Assembly: GCF_003576645.1 (NCBI RefSeq)
Contig: NC_044930.1
Coordinates: forward strand, 3,442,265 to 3,506,264
Length of the DNA stretch: 64,000 bases
Origin: Ipomoea triloba
Lineage: Eukaryota; Streptophyta; Magnoliopsida; Solanales; Convolvulaceae
Reading direction: 5' to 3'
Every line of letters starts with the position of its first letter. Positions within the stretch are counted from its first letter, which is position 1. Positions 35,480 to 47,352 of this stretch are shown here, piece by piece. Under the pieces are notes generated by a model. It worked only from the letters and a program-made list of their open reading frames with translations. It was not told the origin of the DNA and searched no databases. A program made the translations under genes and the position numbers.

Positions 35480-36465
35480 GCCCTTTTGAGAATATGAAAA
35501 TCCCTTGTGATTTTGTACATTAATATGAAGTCTCATCTAGACAGAGGAAGTGTTTTAATCTAGTTTTTACCTTTCACCTCTCAACCCTACCCCCCATTCC
35601 CTCAAACAGATGAAAGTAGCTTTCTGCATGAACTCCCTGTTTGCACCCTCTGTACTAACCGTTAGGGTGCTTTGCTACAGTAAGGATACATGTACCTATC
35701 TGTAACAGTTGGTATAGGACTTTGTTTAAGGTAGAAATAGTTATTACAAAAACCTAATTTAATTTTCGAAACTTTTGTTTATCCTTTACATGTAAAGTTT
35801 TCTATTTTACTTTTATTTCTGAATTTTAGGCCGTGCTTATTTTCAATTTTCAATTTTTCTATCTGGTTTTAAATTGGAGAAATGTAATACGCAGTAAAGA
35901 ATTCAATTAGTTGTTACACATATACTATATAAATATAAATATACAATTTAACAATCAATTTAGATTTTTAGTTAAGATATAACACATTTTTCAATTTGGT
36001 ATCAGAGTTAAATTTCATGTCAAGCTATTCAAGTTATTTTAGGGGTGATGAATTTTGTCTTTGGGACCCAAATAATTACAATCTAAACCTCTTGGCATTA
36101 GAGCAGGGGTTCATCTTTACTTCAAGAGTCGAAATAGGCTTATCTTTATAATGTGAATGTAGTATAGTATATGACACTATTTATGATCGAATTCCTTATA
36201 TAATGTAAATGTATAGTATAATATATGGCATTTTTTATGATCGAATTCCTTATATCGGCTATGGGCTATGGCCAACTCGTTCCACGTGAAACGGGAATTG
36301 GAAAGAAAGACAAAAAACATAATTATTGGACTCCAAATAACAATACATAATTATATTATTGGACAGAACAATGAATTAAGACAAAACCAGGTAAATAACG
36401 AAGGTCAAAGGGACAATGCCGTTTTCGCGTGGTGGCGCAATTTTCAACCTGATTTTTCCCTTCTA

Positions 36466-36489
36466 AAAAACAACAACAACAACAATAAC

Positions 36490-36540
<51 letters not shown>
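36466..36540. repeat. (AAC)n-(AAT)n microsatellite
   Basis: A short AAC run passes into about 17 AAT units. It abuts the fold-back element that follows. Confidence 0.9.
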
Positions 36541-36544
36541 CAAA

Positions 36545-36890
36545 TACCTCCTTCAATTTTATATGAAAAGTTAATTAAATTCTTGAATTTTAAAAAATTT
36601 AATTCAATACATCAACATGTCATTTTTGTACATCAACTTTAAAAAACTACTTATTCACACGTAATAGTCAGTTATTAGGGTTTTGGTGAGCTTCCGACGA
36701 CCCACGGTAACGAAGGCGAACGCCAATTGTCGGTCACTAGTTTTACCAATTGGAAGCTTGTCAAAATCCTAATAACTAGTTATTACAGGTGAATAACTGG
36801 TTCTTGAGTGCCGATGCACAAAAATAGCATATTGATGTGTTTATAAATTGTTAACTTTTTAAAGTTGATCAATAGTTTAATTGATTTTTC
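36545..36890. mobile_element. Long fold-back (inverted repeat) element
   Basis: The segment 36651-36695 is about 80% identical to the reverse complement of 36752-36796. Weaker complementarity extends outward on both sides ('catttttgtacatcaac' near 36620 against 'gcacaaaaatagcatattgatg' near 36815). The total arm is about 150 bp with a loop near 36696-36751. It carries no coding frame. It is most simply a degenerate fold-back MITE next to a microsatellite. Confidence 0.55.
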
Positions 36891-37107
36891 GTGTATAGCT
36901 TAGAGACATATTTGACTATTTTTTCACTTAATAAAAAGTATAATTTCAATGTACTTTAACCAAAGGTTTCGAGTTCAAGCATGGTGAGTGTAGTCACCTT
37001 AAAATTCATGAGGTAGTATTTTATCATTTTTTAAAGTCTTACTCTCGCATGAATAGATAAGTTTAAATGTCTTAAATTTTAGTTTACTTTGTCCGGATAA
37101 ACATATA

Positions 37108-37383
37108 GGCCCTGTTTGGTAAATGACAGTTGGCTGTTTGGATTAGAAGGTATAATTTGTTGATAATATTAGCTGATTGTAGAAAGTTGTTTGATAAATT
37201 AGCTGTTAGCTGATAGCTGTTTGGTATAATTTCTTTTCTCAAAAAGCTAATTGAAAAGGCTGCTTTGAGTAGCCTTTTGAATTTTAACATTTTGGAGTTA
37301 CAAAAAACTTATTAACCAAACAACTAATACTAGTCAAATAAGCCAAAATTGGCTGATAGACTGATTATTTACCAAACAGGGCC
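37108..37383 (+). mobile_element. MITE D (GGCCCTGTTTGG family), uninterrupted copy
   Basis: The 276-bp element has ends GGCCCTGTTTGGTAAATG and TTTACCAAACAGGGCC. ATA flanks it at 37105-37107 and 37384-37386. It is the best reference copy for the family in this window. Confidence 0.88.
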
Positions 37384-38204
37384 ATAGTCACACTGAAAAA
37401 AAAGTAAACATGGACATTCAGTTAGAGCATTGCGTTAACGAGGTAATTAAAAAAGTAAACATGGACATTCAGTTATAGCATTGCGTTAACGAGGTAATTA
37501 AAAAAAATGCTAAACATGCATATTTCATATTTTATCAACTGGTGACATAAGGGTACTATTGTTGAATGTTGATGGCACAAGTTGGATATATATTATATAA
37601 AATATGGTGTGGCGAGTGCACAGTATATGGATGTGAGCTTTTGTAACGTTCAGAGATTCACGTTGAACTCCATATAACGTGGAAAACGATTTTTCCATTC
37701 ACTCAATCCCATTGTCATTGTTTGTTTGTTTGTTTTTTTTTTTTTTAATTGATTTATGAAAAAAGTTGCATTCACTACTTGAATGACTGAATGCATGTTT
37801 CAAGTGAAGTTTATCTTTTAATTCAAACCAGTAAAGAATTACAGTTCACAAGGTGATAAATTAGTTTAGATCGTTGACTTAGCCAGCAAATGACTATAAT
37901 GCACTAAACCAATTTAGATTGTCCAAAATTAACCGATTCAGATCAAAATTTTCAATAGATAACTCCCATTAGACTATAGGAGGCCAAGATGCCCAATAGA
38001 TAATTCCACAAGAAATCAAACTTAAAATCTTTTAGTTACTAAGCCAACTATTCGACCAACTTGATTGTGGTGCCTCCTTTGTAACTACTTTGTATATATC
38101 ATGAATATCATGACACAATTAAGTCTAAATATTATCTATATAGCATGTTATTATACATGTGGCTAACATGTGACCTTCTAAACTTTTATGGGCTCCTAGT
38201 GTAC

Positions 38205-38240
<36 letters not shown>

Positions 38241-38376
38241 TGATTGATTGATCAAATCAACTTTTTACATGTTTTGTTTATTATTGATTGATCAAATCAA
38301 CTTTTTACATGTTTTGTTTATTATTGATTGATCAAATCAACATTTTTTTTTTAAATTCTTTACTTATTTTCTTTAA

Positions 38377-38419
<43 letters not shown>
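38205..38419. repeat. AAT microsatellite, three-unit direct repeat and ATT microsatellite
   Basis: (AAT)n at 38205-38240 is followed by three near-identical units of about 47 bp that begin 'ttgattgatcaaatcaac' (38241-38341), then a T run and (ATT)n at 38378-38419. The two microsatellites are complementary, so the block can fold back on itself. Confidence 0.85.
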
Positions 38420-39312
38420 TTGTGTCAGATAGTGCTTTTAATTTACGGAGTAGTTTCTAATCTAAGTATATACATTTTATGTACTAATTCTCAACTTAAT
38501 ATTATAAAAGAATAAATAGTAAACTCGTTAACCGAATTAGTCACATAAAATGAGACAAATTAATACCTTATGAAAAATATTTTGTTTCCCTATAAAATTT
38601 TCTCCTCCTAAAATCCTTCATGACAAGCTTATAACCATTAGATGTCATAAATTAGTTGATTTCACTAACTTGTTATCAAAAATAAAACCATCCAATGAAA
38701 AAGTTCAACGTCAAGGAGAGAAAATTTTTGGAAGTAGTGGATAACATTACTCATAATTTATACATTTAAAATTCACGCAAATAAAAAAAAAGTATGTATT
38801 AATCATATAAATAATAACATGCTAAATAGGTAGTTTATTTAAGGCTTTTCCTTCGTAACCATGTGACATTGTCAATTATATGAACGGATTGAGAGGTTAT
38901 TTGAGCAACTCGCATATCTTCTTATAAACACATTTTTTTTCTTCCTATCTGATTTGGAATTGTAATTCTGTAATATTATAATTTCCTCTAAGTGTCAATA
39001 AGTTTGTGGTCTAAAAACACAAAATAACTCTCTCAATTAATTTTAATAGGTTGAGAAAGTAGTTATAAACATATTGTAAGAGGGAGTAATTACTCAAAAC
39101 AAAATAATTCCCTCCAAATAAGCAAAATGATAATAGAAGCATGCAGATTTTATCTGGAAAATGAAATTCATAAATCACTAATAATGACACCATCGCCATC
39201 CCGTCCGCCATGTACACTCATGATTCATGTTCTTCTTCTGTGCATAAATTGGTGCCGCCATTGAGAGCTAGCACTATCAGACTTAGCAGTGGTGTGCTTA
39301 TCGAGCGAATCA

Positions 39313-42300
39313 ATGGCGGAAGGGAACACAGAGCCGTTGTTGAAGCAGAGTGAGCAAAACGGAGAAACGAACGGAGGCCACCTGGAGGACGAGTACTTCT
39401 GCTACGACGAGAGTTGCGCCGGCTGCAGAGTCGAGCTGCTCAAACGCGCCGACGCCGGCGTTCCGGTAAAGCACGTCTTCTTCATTTCCATGGTCACACT
39501 GTGCGGATGTTCGTAAGCCATCCCTAACTCCTTTTCTTCCTTCTTCAATTTAAATGAAATTTCAGTGAAATTGAAATGCAATACTTCCTGAATTTACGTC
39601 CAAACCCTATATGGTTTTGTTAGGAACCTCTGATCAGCATGTAGCTATTTGAACCTCAATAAACATCATTCATAAGTGTGATGAACATATACATCAAGTG
39701 CAGTGAACATTATATTATGTTTGTGCATCAACATTTCCTTGAACACTGGACCTTATGATCATAACAGTTAGCTACACCACACATATATATTTTTGTTAAT
39801 TTGGTTTTCTTGTTTGGGCTTTAATTGCAACAATTGCTATATAGCAAAAAGGATATTACAAATTACTGTAATGTTTACTTTTGCCGAATTCAAGAAATTA
39901 TTATGTAACTTAATGTGTCCACTCTCATGTAATTGCATCCTAAATCCTAATATGCTTTTATCTTTGGTGTTGTTTTGCAGCACTACCAATAACATCTCTC
40001 TTTCCTTTCCTATATTTTATGGTAAGAGCTAGATCTCTCTACTGGATAGTTTTATGTATTCAGTACATGATGTGCTCCACTTCTTTCATGTTTTACTTTT
40101 TCTGTTAACTTTCCAAGTAGTTGTTTCCATTTTGATTTTGACAGATTAGGGACTTTCACATTGCTGAAAGGGAGGAAGATATTAGTTATTATGCTGGATA
40201 TTTAGGTTTGTATGTTTTGTCGATACTTCTTGCTGAACAACCTTTTAGGATCTTTGGCTTCTTAATTCTTAAACATAGCTTTTAACATTTACTAAAGGCT
40301 CATCGTTTATGTTGGGGAGAGCTTTGACATCTGTTGTTTGGGGAATCATTGCTGATCGATATGGCAGAAAGCCTGTGGTCATCATTGGCACAGTAACAGT
40401 GTTAGTAAAGCTTGTCCTTTTTGGATGAAACTCAGATATTCCACAAATATTGTTTTCTTAATTGGAGGTTTCTTTTTTTTACATTGTCTTCAAATTGAAC
40501 ATGATTTACAGGGTTATATTCAATGCCCTTTTTGGCCTTAGTGTAAACTATTGGATGGCTATTATTACAAGATTTCTTCTAGGAGCTTTGTGTGGAATAA
40601 TTGGTACAATGAGGGTATGTTTGTTCATGTTTAATATCTCTCTATTAGAAATTTGTGTGGTATAATTAGTACAATAACACATTTGTTTATATTATGGCCA
40701 ACTTGATTACTGAAGTTCTTGTTAATAATTTTTGTATGAATTCAAACTTTCTAGGCATATGCTTCTGAAATTTGCCGTAGAGAATATCATGCTTTGGGCA
40801 TATCTGCAGTAAGCTGCTCATGTTTCGTTCTTTTCTTCTCTTTGTTCTGCTTCTGTCACTGTCCCAGAATATGTTTTGATACAAAGATCTGGCCAATATT
40901 TTCTAGGTTAGTACAGCATGGGGAATAGGCTTGGTGATTGGTCCGGCTGTTGGAGGTTATTTTGCCCAGGTGCACTATCATCCCTTTCCCTTTTATTACT
41001 CTTGGGTTCTGCAATACTGATATGCTTTTTTAAACACATAATTCTAGCCTGCAGAAAAGTATCCCGGCACATTTTCTGCAGAGTCCTTTTTTGGGAAGTA
41101 AGCAATGTTTCTCTGTTCTTTTATACATTTTCTTCTTGATTTATCTGTTTTTTTTAACACCTTAGCATTTTATCTTCCTCAATGAAAATTTGCAGATTCC
41201 CATACTTCCTGCCATGTCTTATGATATCCATGTTTGCACTGGTTACAACCGTCATGTCCTTTTGGCTTCCGGTATGATTGAATTCCCCGCCCCCCCCCCC
41301 CCCCCCCCCCCCCCTTTTTTTACAACATGCAGACTAAATCTGTATGTTTTGCCATTCACTGAGTGTTATTATTTGTTTCAATTGGTTTATATTATAGTCC
41401 ATACTAGGCAAATAAGAATGAGTTTGGTTTATATTATAGTCCATACTAGGCAAATAAGAATGAGTTCATTATTACACTATGTGATTGATTGAAGCTTAAA
41501 TGCAATCATTTACCAACTATGTAATATATTGGATTTGAACTAGGATAGTTTCATGATGTAAAAGGTTTTCGGATATTGCAGGAAACAATGCACACTCATA
41601 AGAAAGAACACAAAAAAGAACATGATGTTACTCAGAATTCAAAGCAACCTGAACACGGGGTTCCGACTTCTCAGAAAAGCCTTCTGAAGAATTGGCCCTT
41701 CATATCTTCTATTCTTGTCTATTGTGTTTTCCAACTTCATGATATAGCCTATTTGGAGGTAATTTATTCCTTAGCTTGTTTCCTACAAAATTATGATAGT
41801 TCAACAAAAGTATCTATGCTAGCCTTTTCTAACTTGAGATATTGTTTAGATTTTTTCTCTATGGGCTGTCAGTCCAAGGAAGCTTGGGGGATTGAGCTAC
41901 ACAACTGCAGATGTTGGTCAAGTTCTAGCCATTACAGGTACAAAGGCATCATATCTCTACATATATACTTTTACTCATGGCATGTATGTAAGCTATTGAT
42001 TTTTTCTTTCTTTCTTTCTGTTTCCTAGGCATTGGACTTTTACTCTTTCAGCTTTTCGCTTACCCCTTGGTGGAAAATGTTCTTGGTCCTGTCATGATAT
42101 CCCGCATTGGAGCAGTATGGTCTTACTTTGATTTCAGTATCCTGCTGATTTTCCTATTGCGTATCGTCAAGTTCCTTACTGATTTCTTATCTTCTTTTCT
42201 GGTTTAAAATCCAGGCTCTTAGCATACCATTGCTGTCAAGTTATCCATGCATAGCTCTGCTATCTGGTCTCTGCCTCTCCGTGGTGCTTAATTGCGCGTC

Positions 42301-44020
42301 CATGTTAAAGAATGTGCTCTCTGTAAGTTTCATTTGCCAAAATTCCACCCCAAATAATCACACTTTTGCCAGGCTTTATCTGAACATTTTCATCCTTGTC
42401 GTCAGGTATCTATCACTACAGGACTATTAATCCTTCAGAACAGGGCAGTTGTAAGTATCATGTTTGAAAAAAGGGGTTTTCCACTTTTGGTCCCATGACT
42501 ATGAGACCATTTTCACATTTAGATCATGATTATTAATTTTTTCACATTTGGTGCCACGTATTTTAATTCTTATCACATTTTACCCCTCTAACCTAATTTC
42601 CGGTCATCAATGACTTATCTTAAAAGGGCAAAATTGTCATTTATTGTTTTTTTTTTTCTTCTTAAACTTCTAGTGGAGGAGATTTAAAACAACAGTGTTG
42701 CCCTCCAAGATAAGTCACTTGCCTGAAATTCGGTCGCTGTGATTGATAGTCGTGGCAATGATTTAAAAATCAGTGGAATCAAATGTAGAAAAATTAATAG
42801 TATGGACCAAATGTGGAGATGATACTATAGTCGTGTGTTAGGAATTAGGATCAAGCGCTTACCACTTAAGCCAAAAGCTATAGCTGGTAGCAAAAGTACA
42901 ACTTTTTCCTTATTTATAGATTGCCATCACATTGTTTGAGACACAATGGGTGCTAGACTTGGCCTTTTAACCTTTACCAGCCTCCGCCCTACAATCCCTC
43001 TAGCCACCGGGTGCTAGACTTGGCCTTTATTGGCCTCCGCCCAACATTATGGGATCAAAAGTGAAAAAAATAACTCCTTGAAGAATCCTGATGTTTTTTT
43101 CATACAACACTCCTGTGGAATGAGATTAATCTAGATGAGTTGAGTCGAGTAGTTCTTTCAAGAGAGTTGTTGTATTCGTATAGAATGCTTACACCATGTG
43201 ACTTTGCTTTCAGAGCCAGGAGCAGAGGGGAGCTGCCAATGGCATTTCCATGTCTGCAATGTCTCTTTTTAAGACAATTGGCCCAGCAGTCGGGGGTTCA
43301 TTGTAAGTTGTCTTCTTTTATGTGCCTCTCTGTCGTAGTTCAAATAATTCTACTAATTCTAAATGTTTGCAGATTATCTTGGTCACAACTGCGTCAAGAT
43401 GCAAAGTTTATGCCAGGTAAACTACTAATGAAGATACATATGCTAGTCCAACCATAAACTAAAAGATATTAGCAACACAAATTAAAATTTGTAAATAAAA
43501 TTAGTTATATGCATGAATGCATCAAAGATGGGGTAGTTAAACACATGAATAAGAGAGCCGGGGGACAATTGTGGCCTAGGAACATAAGTCAATAGGAGTA
43601 ATAACATATAGTCTTGAGATTGATGATAATTGCTTATTTTGTCTTTGATCTTGATTAAGAGTTTGAATTTGCGTATTCTTAGGACTAGTGAATGACCTGA
43701 GAGATTCAAACCGTAAAGGACTAATGACTTACTTGAGCCTGAATAACTAAATGTACCAAAACTTATTAGGTCAAACTTAAAACCAGTAACCTATTGGAAT
43801 GAGACTTTTCCTTATTGTAAATGATCAAGGTGATGCTATATATGATGCAGGCGATCAGCTGGTTTTCTTCGTCCTAAATGTGTTTGAGTTGTTGGGTCTG
43901 TTTATGACATTCAAGCCCTTTCTCCAACTCCCAGAGGATGACATTTCTAAGTCAAAACAAGATGGGGCTGCTGAAGATAACTACATACAACACAGAATTG
44001 CATTGCCTGAATTGCCATAG
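39313..44020 (+). CDS. ZIFL: ZIFL-type major facilitator transporter (zinc-induced facilitator-like), copy 1
   Basis: ZIF/ZIFL proteins are plant MFS antiporters that move chelators, organic acids or ions such as Zn-nicotianamine and K+ at the tonoplast or plasma membrane. Seventeen exons: 39313-39508, 39981-40021, 40145-40205, 40298-40400, 40512-40614, 40755-40808, 40907-40969, 41048-41097, 41196-41271, 41582-41758, 41850-41937, 42029-42114, 42215-42322, 42406-42450, 43214-43302, 43373-43416, 43851-44020. They form a 517-residue frame. The N terminus carries the family's Cys motif ([11 protein letters not shown]), then [13 protein letters not shown] in helix 1. The MFS signature [13 protein letters not shown] lies between helices 2 and 3, followed by the antiporter-type [16 protein letters not shown]. 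The central loop is His-rich ([15 protein letters not shown]). The first donor is GTTCGT, the only choice that keeps frame. An extra ATG at 39289 is in frame, but 39313 matches the paralogue. Introns match copy 2 closely. Confidence 0.95.
41290..41314. repeat. Poly-C tract (25 C) in intron 9 of ZIFL copy 1
   Basis: An uninterrupted run of 25 cytosines, followed by T7. The same intron position in copy 2 has 'tttccctatcttttttttt', so the run arose after duplication or was lost there. Confidence 0.9.
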
Positions 44021-44916
44021 CCATGAAATACCAACTCCTTGTGGACTGTTTTAAAAAGATCCTGTATGACAAATTTGACTTTTCTGTATAAGAATTATGT
44101 TTTACCATTAAGTCATCGTTTTGAGTAAGTAGGTTACCATCTTGAATTTCCAAAAAGAAGTCGGTTTAAATAAAGTTTCCATGGTTGGAGCATATTGGTA
44201 AGGAAAGATGATACACTCCTTATTTTTCCTTTGATAAAGATGATGCGCATTTAGCCGTTTAACGGTTAATCTTTAAATGAAGATTTCATTGTTCAAAATA
44301 ATAATAATAATAATAATGATGCTCAGTGTATGTTAATAAAAATTATTTTAGAGAATTTTTTTGTTTTATTTTAGTTTTTCCTCTTATAAAATCTAGATAT
44401 ATGGTACTTTACTCTCTACGAATACATTAGGTTTATTTTGACTCTTCAAATTTTTATTATCTACTTTTCAAATTGGAGAAATGTGAAAGTAAATGAGTAT
44501 TCTATTTTCTTTGATTTATGAGAAAACTCACAGTCATTATCAGAATGTACACTCAGAGTGAAACTTGTCTCATGACCCTAACTAGCAAATAATAATAACA
44601 AGAAAAATCAACTTAGGATGATTATAACTGACCGGCTCAAATGCAGTTCATTTGCTAATTAATTTTTCCAGACAAAATAGATAATCTCACTAATTAATTT
44701 TGTGCCTAAAAATTCATTCATACCTAACTGTTTAATGCAAGGAGTACAATAAAGTATTTACTGATATAGGATTTTTCGCTTGATTTTTATAATTGTGTAC
44801 CCAAAGAATACTATAAAAGTCAATACTTCATTTAGTTCTTGAGAAGTTAGACTTGCCCAAATGGACAAACTAGTTTTATGAAAAAGAAAGAAGTGTTAAT
44901 TGTCGGAATTAAAAAA

Positions 44917-45356
44917 GACACTTGTGTGAGACCGTCTCACGAATCCTTATTCGTGAGACGGGTCGGGTCGGGTCAAGGCACCATGCAAATGTCATATTTA
45001 TATGTGCAAATGCCATACTTATATGCTCAAATATAACACTAATCAAGAATACAATTTTTGTCACTTATTAAAGAAAAAGTAATATATTTTTCATAATAAG
45101 TAATGTTGACAAGTGTCTCTTACTTACTTTTGTGGAAAAATGTAATACTTTTAAATCGAAATGTAAAAGTATTATATTTTCCCTTAAAAGTATTACATTT
45201 ACCCTTATAAGTAATAAAAATTTTATTCCTGATTAGTATTACATTTGAGCATATAAGTATGACATTTGTGCATATAAGTGTTACATTTGCATCTTGACCC
45301 GACCCGACCCGACCCGACCAGTCTCATGGTGAGACGGTCTCACACAAGTTTTTGCC
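44917..45356. mobile_element. Mutator-type palindromic MITE (copy 2, inverted relative to copy 1)
   Basis: About 440 bp, with arms containing CTTGTGTGAGACCGTCTCAC and its complement, and the end AAGTTTTTGCC matching the start of copy 1 at 13503 in reverse. Flanks ATTAAAAAA (44908-44916) and ATTGAAAAA (45357-45365) agree at 8 of 9 positions, a probable slightly diverged 9-bp target duplication. It lies immediately at the edge of the ZIFL duplication and is absent behind copy 2. Confidence 0.8.
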
Positions 45357-45663
45357 ATTGAAAAAATATGAGAACCATTCCTCGCGTAAGAACATGATAA
45401 CCAATTTAGTACATTAAAAAATGATAGACATGTGGATGAGATTATTGTGAGAATTAAAAATGCTCATGTTCATATGGAGTGTGATGTCGTGTGCATATTA
45501 AACATGTGTTGTGTGTGCATATCTTATTTTGCATACGACACATGCTTAATATGCACACACACATTTTTAAATCCCCAAACTAATCTAATCAAAAGATTTG
45601 TCTTTTTTAATGCACTAGATTAGTTCTCATGTTCTATGAGAGGAGTGGTAATTGGAAAATCAC

Positions 45664-45702
45664 CACACACACACACACACACATATATGTGTGTGTGTGT
45701 GT
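45664..45702. repeat. (AC)n-(AT)n-(GT)n palindromic microsatellite
   Basis: A CA run, a short ATATAT centre and a TG run make a perfect self-complementary hairpin of about 39 bases. Confidence 0.9.
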
Positions 45703-46355
45703 AAGGTTTCCAGTTGCTTTGTCATTAGGGTATTGGTCTAATAAATAAGAAGTTTTATTAAAAATTTTTTTTAAGGTGAGATAGATTGGAATGATCTATT
45801 TCCTCATAGGTTTGGGAGCGAGTTCATGGGGTATATGATATAATCTAGATTGCTATTTTTGCCTCGAAAATGATGATCAAGTGGGTAAAGTATAATTCTT
45901 ATACTTGAAAGTCAAGTGTTTTATTTTTGTTAACATCTACTTTCGGGAGGATGTAAATCATAGCAATCCCCCACTGTCGCTAGTGAGACTCGATTTCTGA
46001 TCTCTTCTCCCAAATTTCACCTCTATGACCAGTTGAGCTGCTCATGCGGGCTGCTATTCTTTACACTAACAAGCCATTTAGTTAGAACGAGGGAATTAGT
46101 GGAAAATGAATTGTAATTTCGTGAGAAATGAATAAGGTGAGAACTACATATGAATTCAAATTTCATTATTTGGTAGACAAGAATAACAAAAATACTTCAT
46201 GTTGCCAAACACTTTGTGCTCATATGGCATGTAATGACTCTCTCGTATGGGAGGTCATGACAGGTAAAATGGAACCGATAGAGTAATAACTTCTTTTTTG
46301 GTAAAGGAGTAGGATTGTCAGATTTTTAATTCCATGAAATGAGGAAATTGCAATT

Positions 46356-46556
46356 CTGTAATATTATAATTCCCTCCAAGCAAACAATTAATTTTATATG
46401 TTAAAGAATTAGGTAGAAAAGAAAATTCAATTCTTTCGAACCAAAGAGCCAATAACTATAATATTATAATTCCCTCCAAACAAACAATTAATTTTATAGG
46501 TTAAAGAATTAGGTAGAAAAGAAATTTCAATTCTTTCGAACCAAAGAGCCAATAAC
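46356..46556. repeat. Two-unit tandem repeat of about 98-103 bp
   Basis: The unit runs from 'taatattataattccctcc' to 'ttcgaaccaaagagccaata'. The two copies differ at only a few positions, indicating recent duplication. Confidence 0.85.
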
Positions 46557-46599
46557 ATGGCGTTTGGTTGGAAGGAAAGAATTAGGGAGCACAAATTTT

Positions 46600-46945
46600 A
46601 CTGACCGCGGTCCACCAAACATTGTGGTCCAAGTGACAAAACGACGTCGTTTTGATTAATGAAAACAAAGGGATGAAATGGTTTCTATTCCGTGCAGCTG
46701 CAGTTCCATTTCAACATAACTGCAGTTCCAGACGGATGAAGCGGCCTCAACACAACTGCAGTTCCAAACGGCCTCCATTCCGCACAACTGTAATATTAGT
46801 TCAACACAACCGCAGTATCAGTCAAACACAACTGTAGTATCATTTGAGATGAATTGTAGTATCAGTTACGAAGATTTACGGGAGCCGTTTCTCCCACTTA
46901 GTAAAACGACGTCGTTTTGTGACCTTGGTCCACGGTATAAGGACT
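46600..46945. mobile_element. Inverted-end element with ACGACGTCGT palindromes and internal mini-repeats
   Basis: Both ends carry the palindrome AAAACGACGTCGTTTT (46638-46653 and 46903-46918), preceded on the left by GTGGTCCAAGTGAC and followed on the right by its near complement GTGACCTTGGTCCAC. Between them, a motif like CAACACAACTGCAGTTCCA is repeated with variation about six times (46690-46865). The ends suggest a non-autonomous DNA transposon; superfamily unknown. Confidence 0.55.
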
Positions 46946-47352
46946 GATTAGGGAGATGAAGAATAAGTTGTTAATAAATTAGAAATTCAAATTACATTGT
47001 TTGGTAGGGAGGAATAAAATATTGGGGTTGGGAAAGAAATAAATGGTATAAAGACTAAAATATCGCGCAATAATAATAATAAAAAGGGTAGTACAGTCAT
47101 TTCATCCAATTTTTTCTTTTCCCACATGCCATAAAAGACTTTTTTTGACAATAGTATACGCTCGATAATGGTTGAATGATAATAGAAGCATGCAGATTTT
47201 ATCTGGGAAAAGAAATTCAAAAATCACTAATATTGACATCATCGCCTTCCCACCCGCCATGTACACTCATGATTCATGTTCTTCTTCTGTGCATAAATTG
47301 GTGCCGCCAATGAGAGCTAGCACTAGCAGTGGTGTGCGTATCGAGTGATTCA

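Larger units (their letters stand above)
35480..39312. other. Spacer between the RPRD1-like gene and ZIFL copy 1
   Basis: It begins with the RPRD1-like 3' UTR. It contains a trinucleotide microsatellite, a long fold-back (about 36545-36890), MITE D, a three-unit direct repeat at about 38241-38341 and two more ATT/AAT microsatellites. The long Asn-rich frame at 36268-36642 is created by the AAT microsatellite and is not a gene. The ZIFL promoter lies in the last few hundred bases, where sequence becomes shared with the region upstream of copy 2 (from about 39128). Confidence 0.6.
44021..47352. other. Spacer between the two ZIFL copies
   Basis: The first part, to about 44900, is the 3' flank that is also duplicated behind copy 2. 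Then follow a Mutator-type MITE (44917-45356), an (AC)n/(GT)n palindrome, a two-unit 98-bp direct repeat and an element with CAAAACGACGTCGTTTTG motifs. From about 47177 the sequence again matches the promoter region of copy 1. No gene seen. Confidence 0.65.

Noticed and set aside
34442..35536. Minus-strand open frames opposite RPRD1-like exon 7
   Set aside because: They arise from the low-complexity Ala/Pro/Gln codons of the real exon.
36268..36642. 124-residue open frame with a long poly-Asn run
   Set aside because: It is produced by the AAT microsatellite and flanking AT-rich sequence; no gene structure or similarity.
39289..39312. Earlier ATG for ZIFL copy 1 (MVCLSSES before MAEGN)
   Set aside because: The start at 39313 corresponds to the start of copy 2 and gives the usual N terminus. 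In copy 2 the ATG at 47329 is likewise in frame, so the longer form cannot be excluded, but it is less likely.
41190..41492. Open frame through the poly-C run (poly-Pro)
   Set aside because: It reads ZIFL exon 9 in the wrong frame and then the intronic C-tract.
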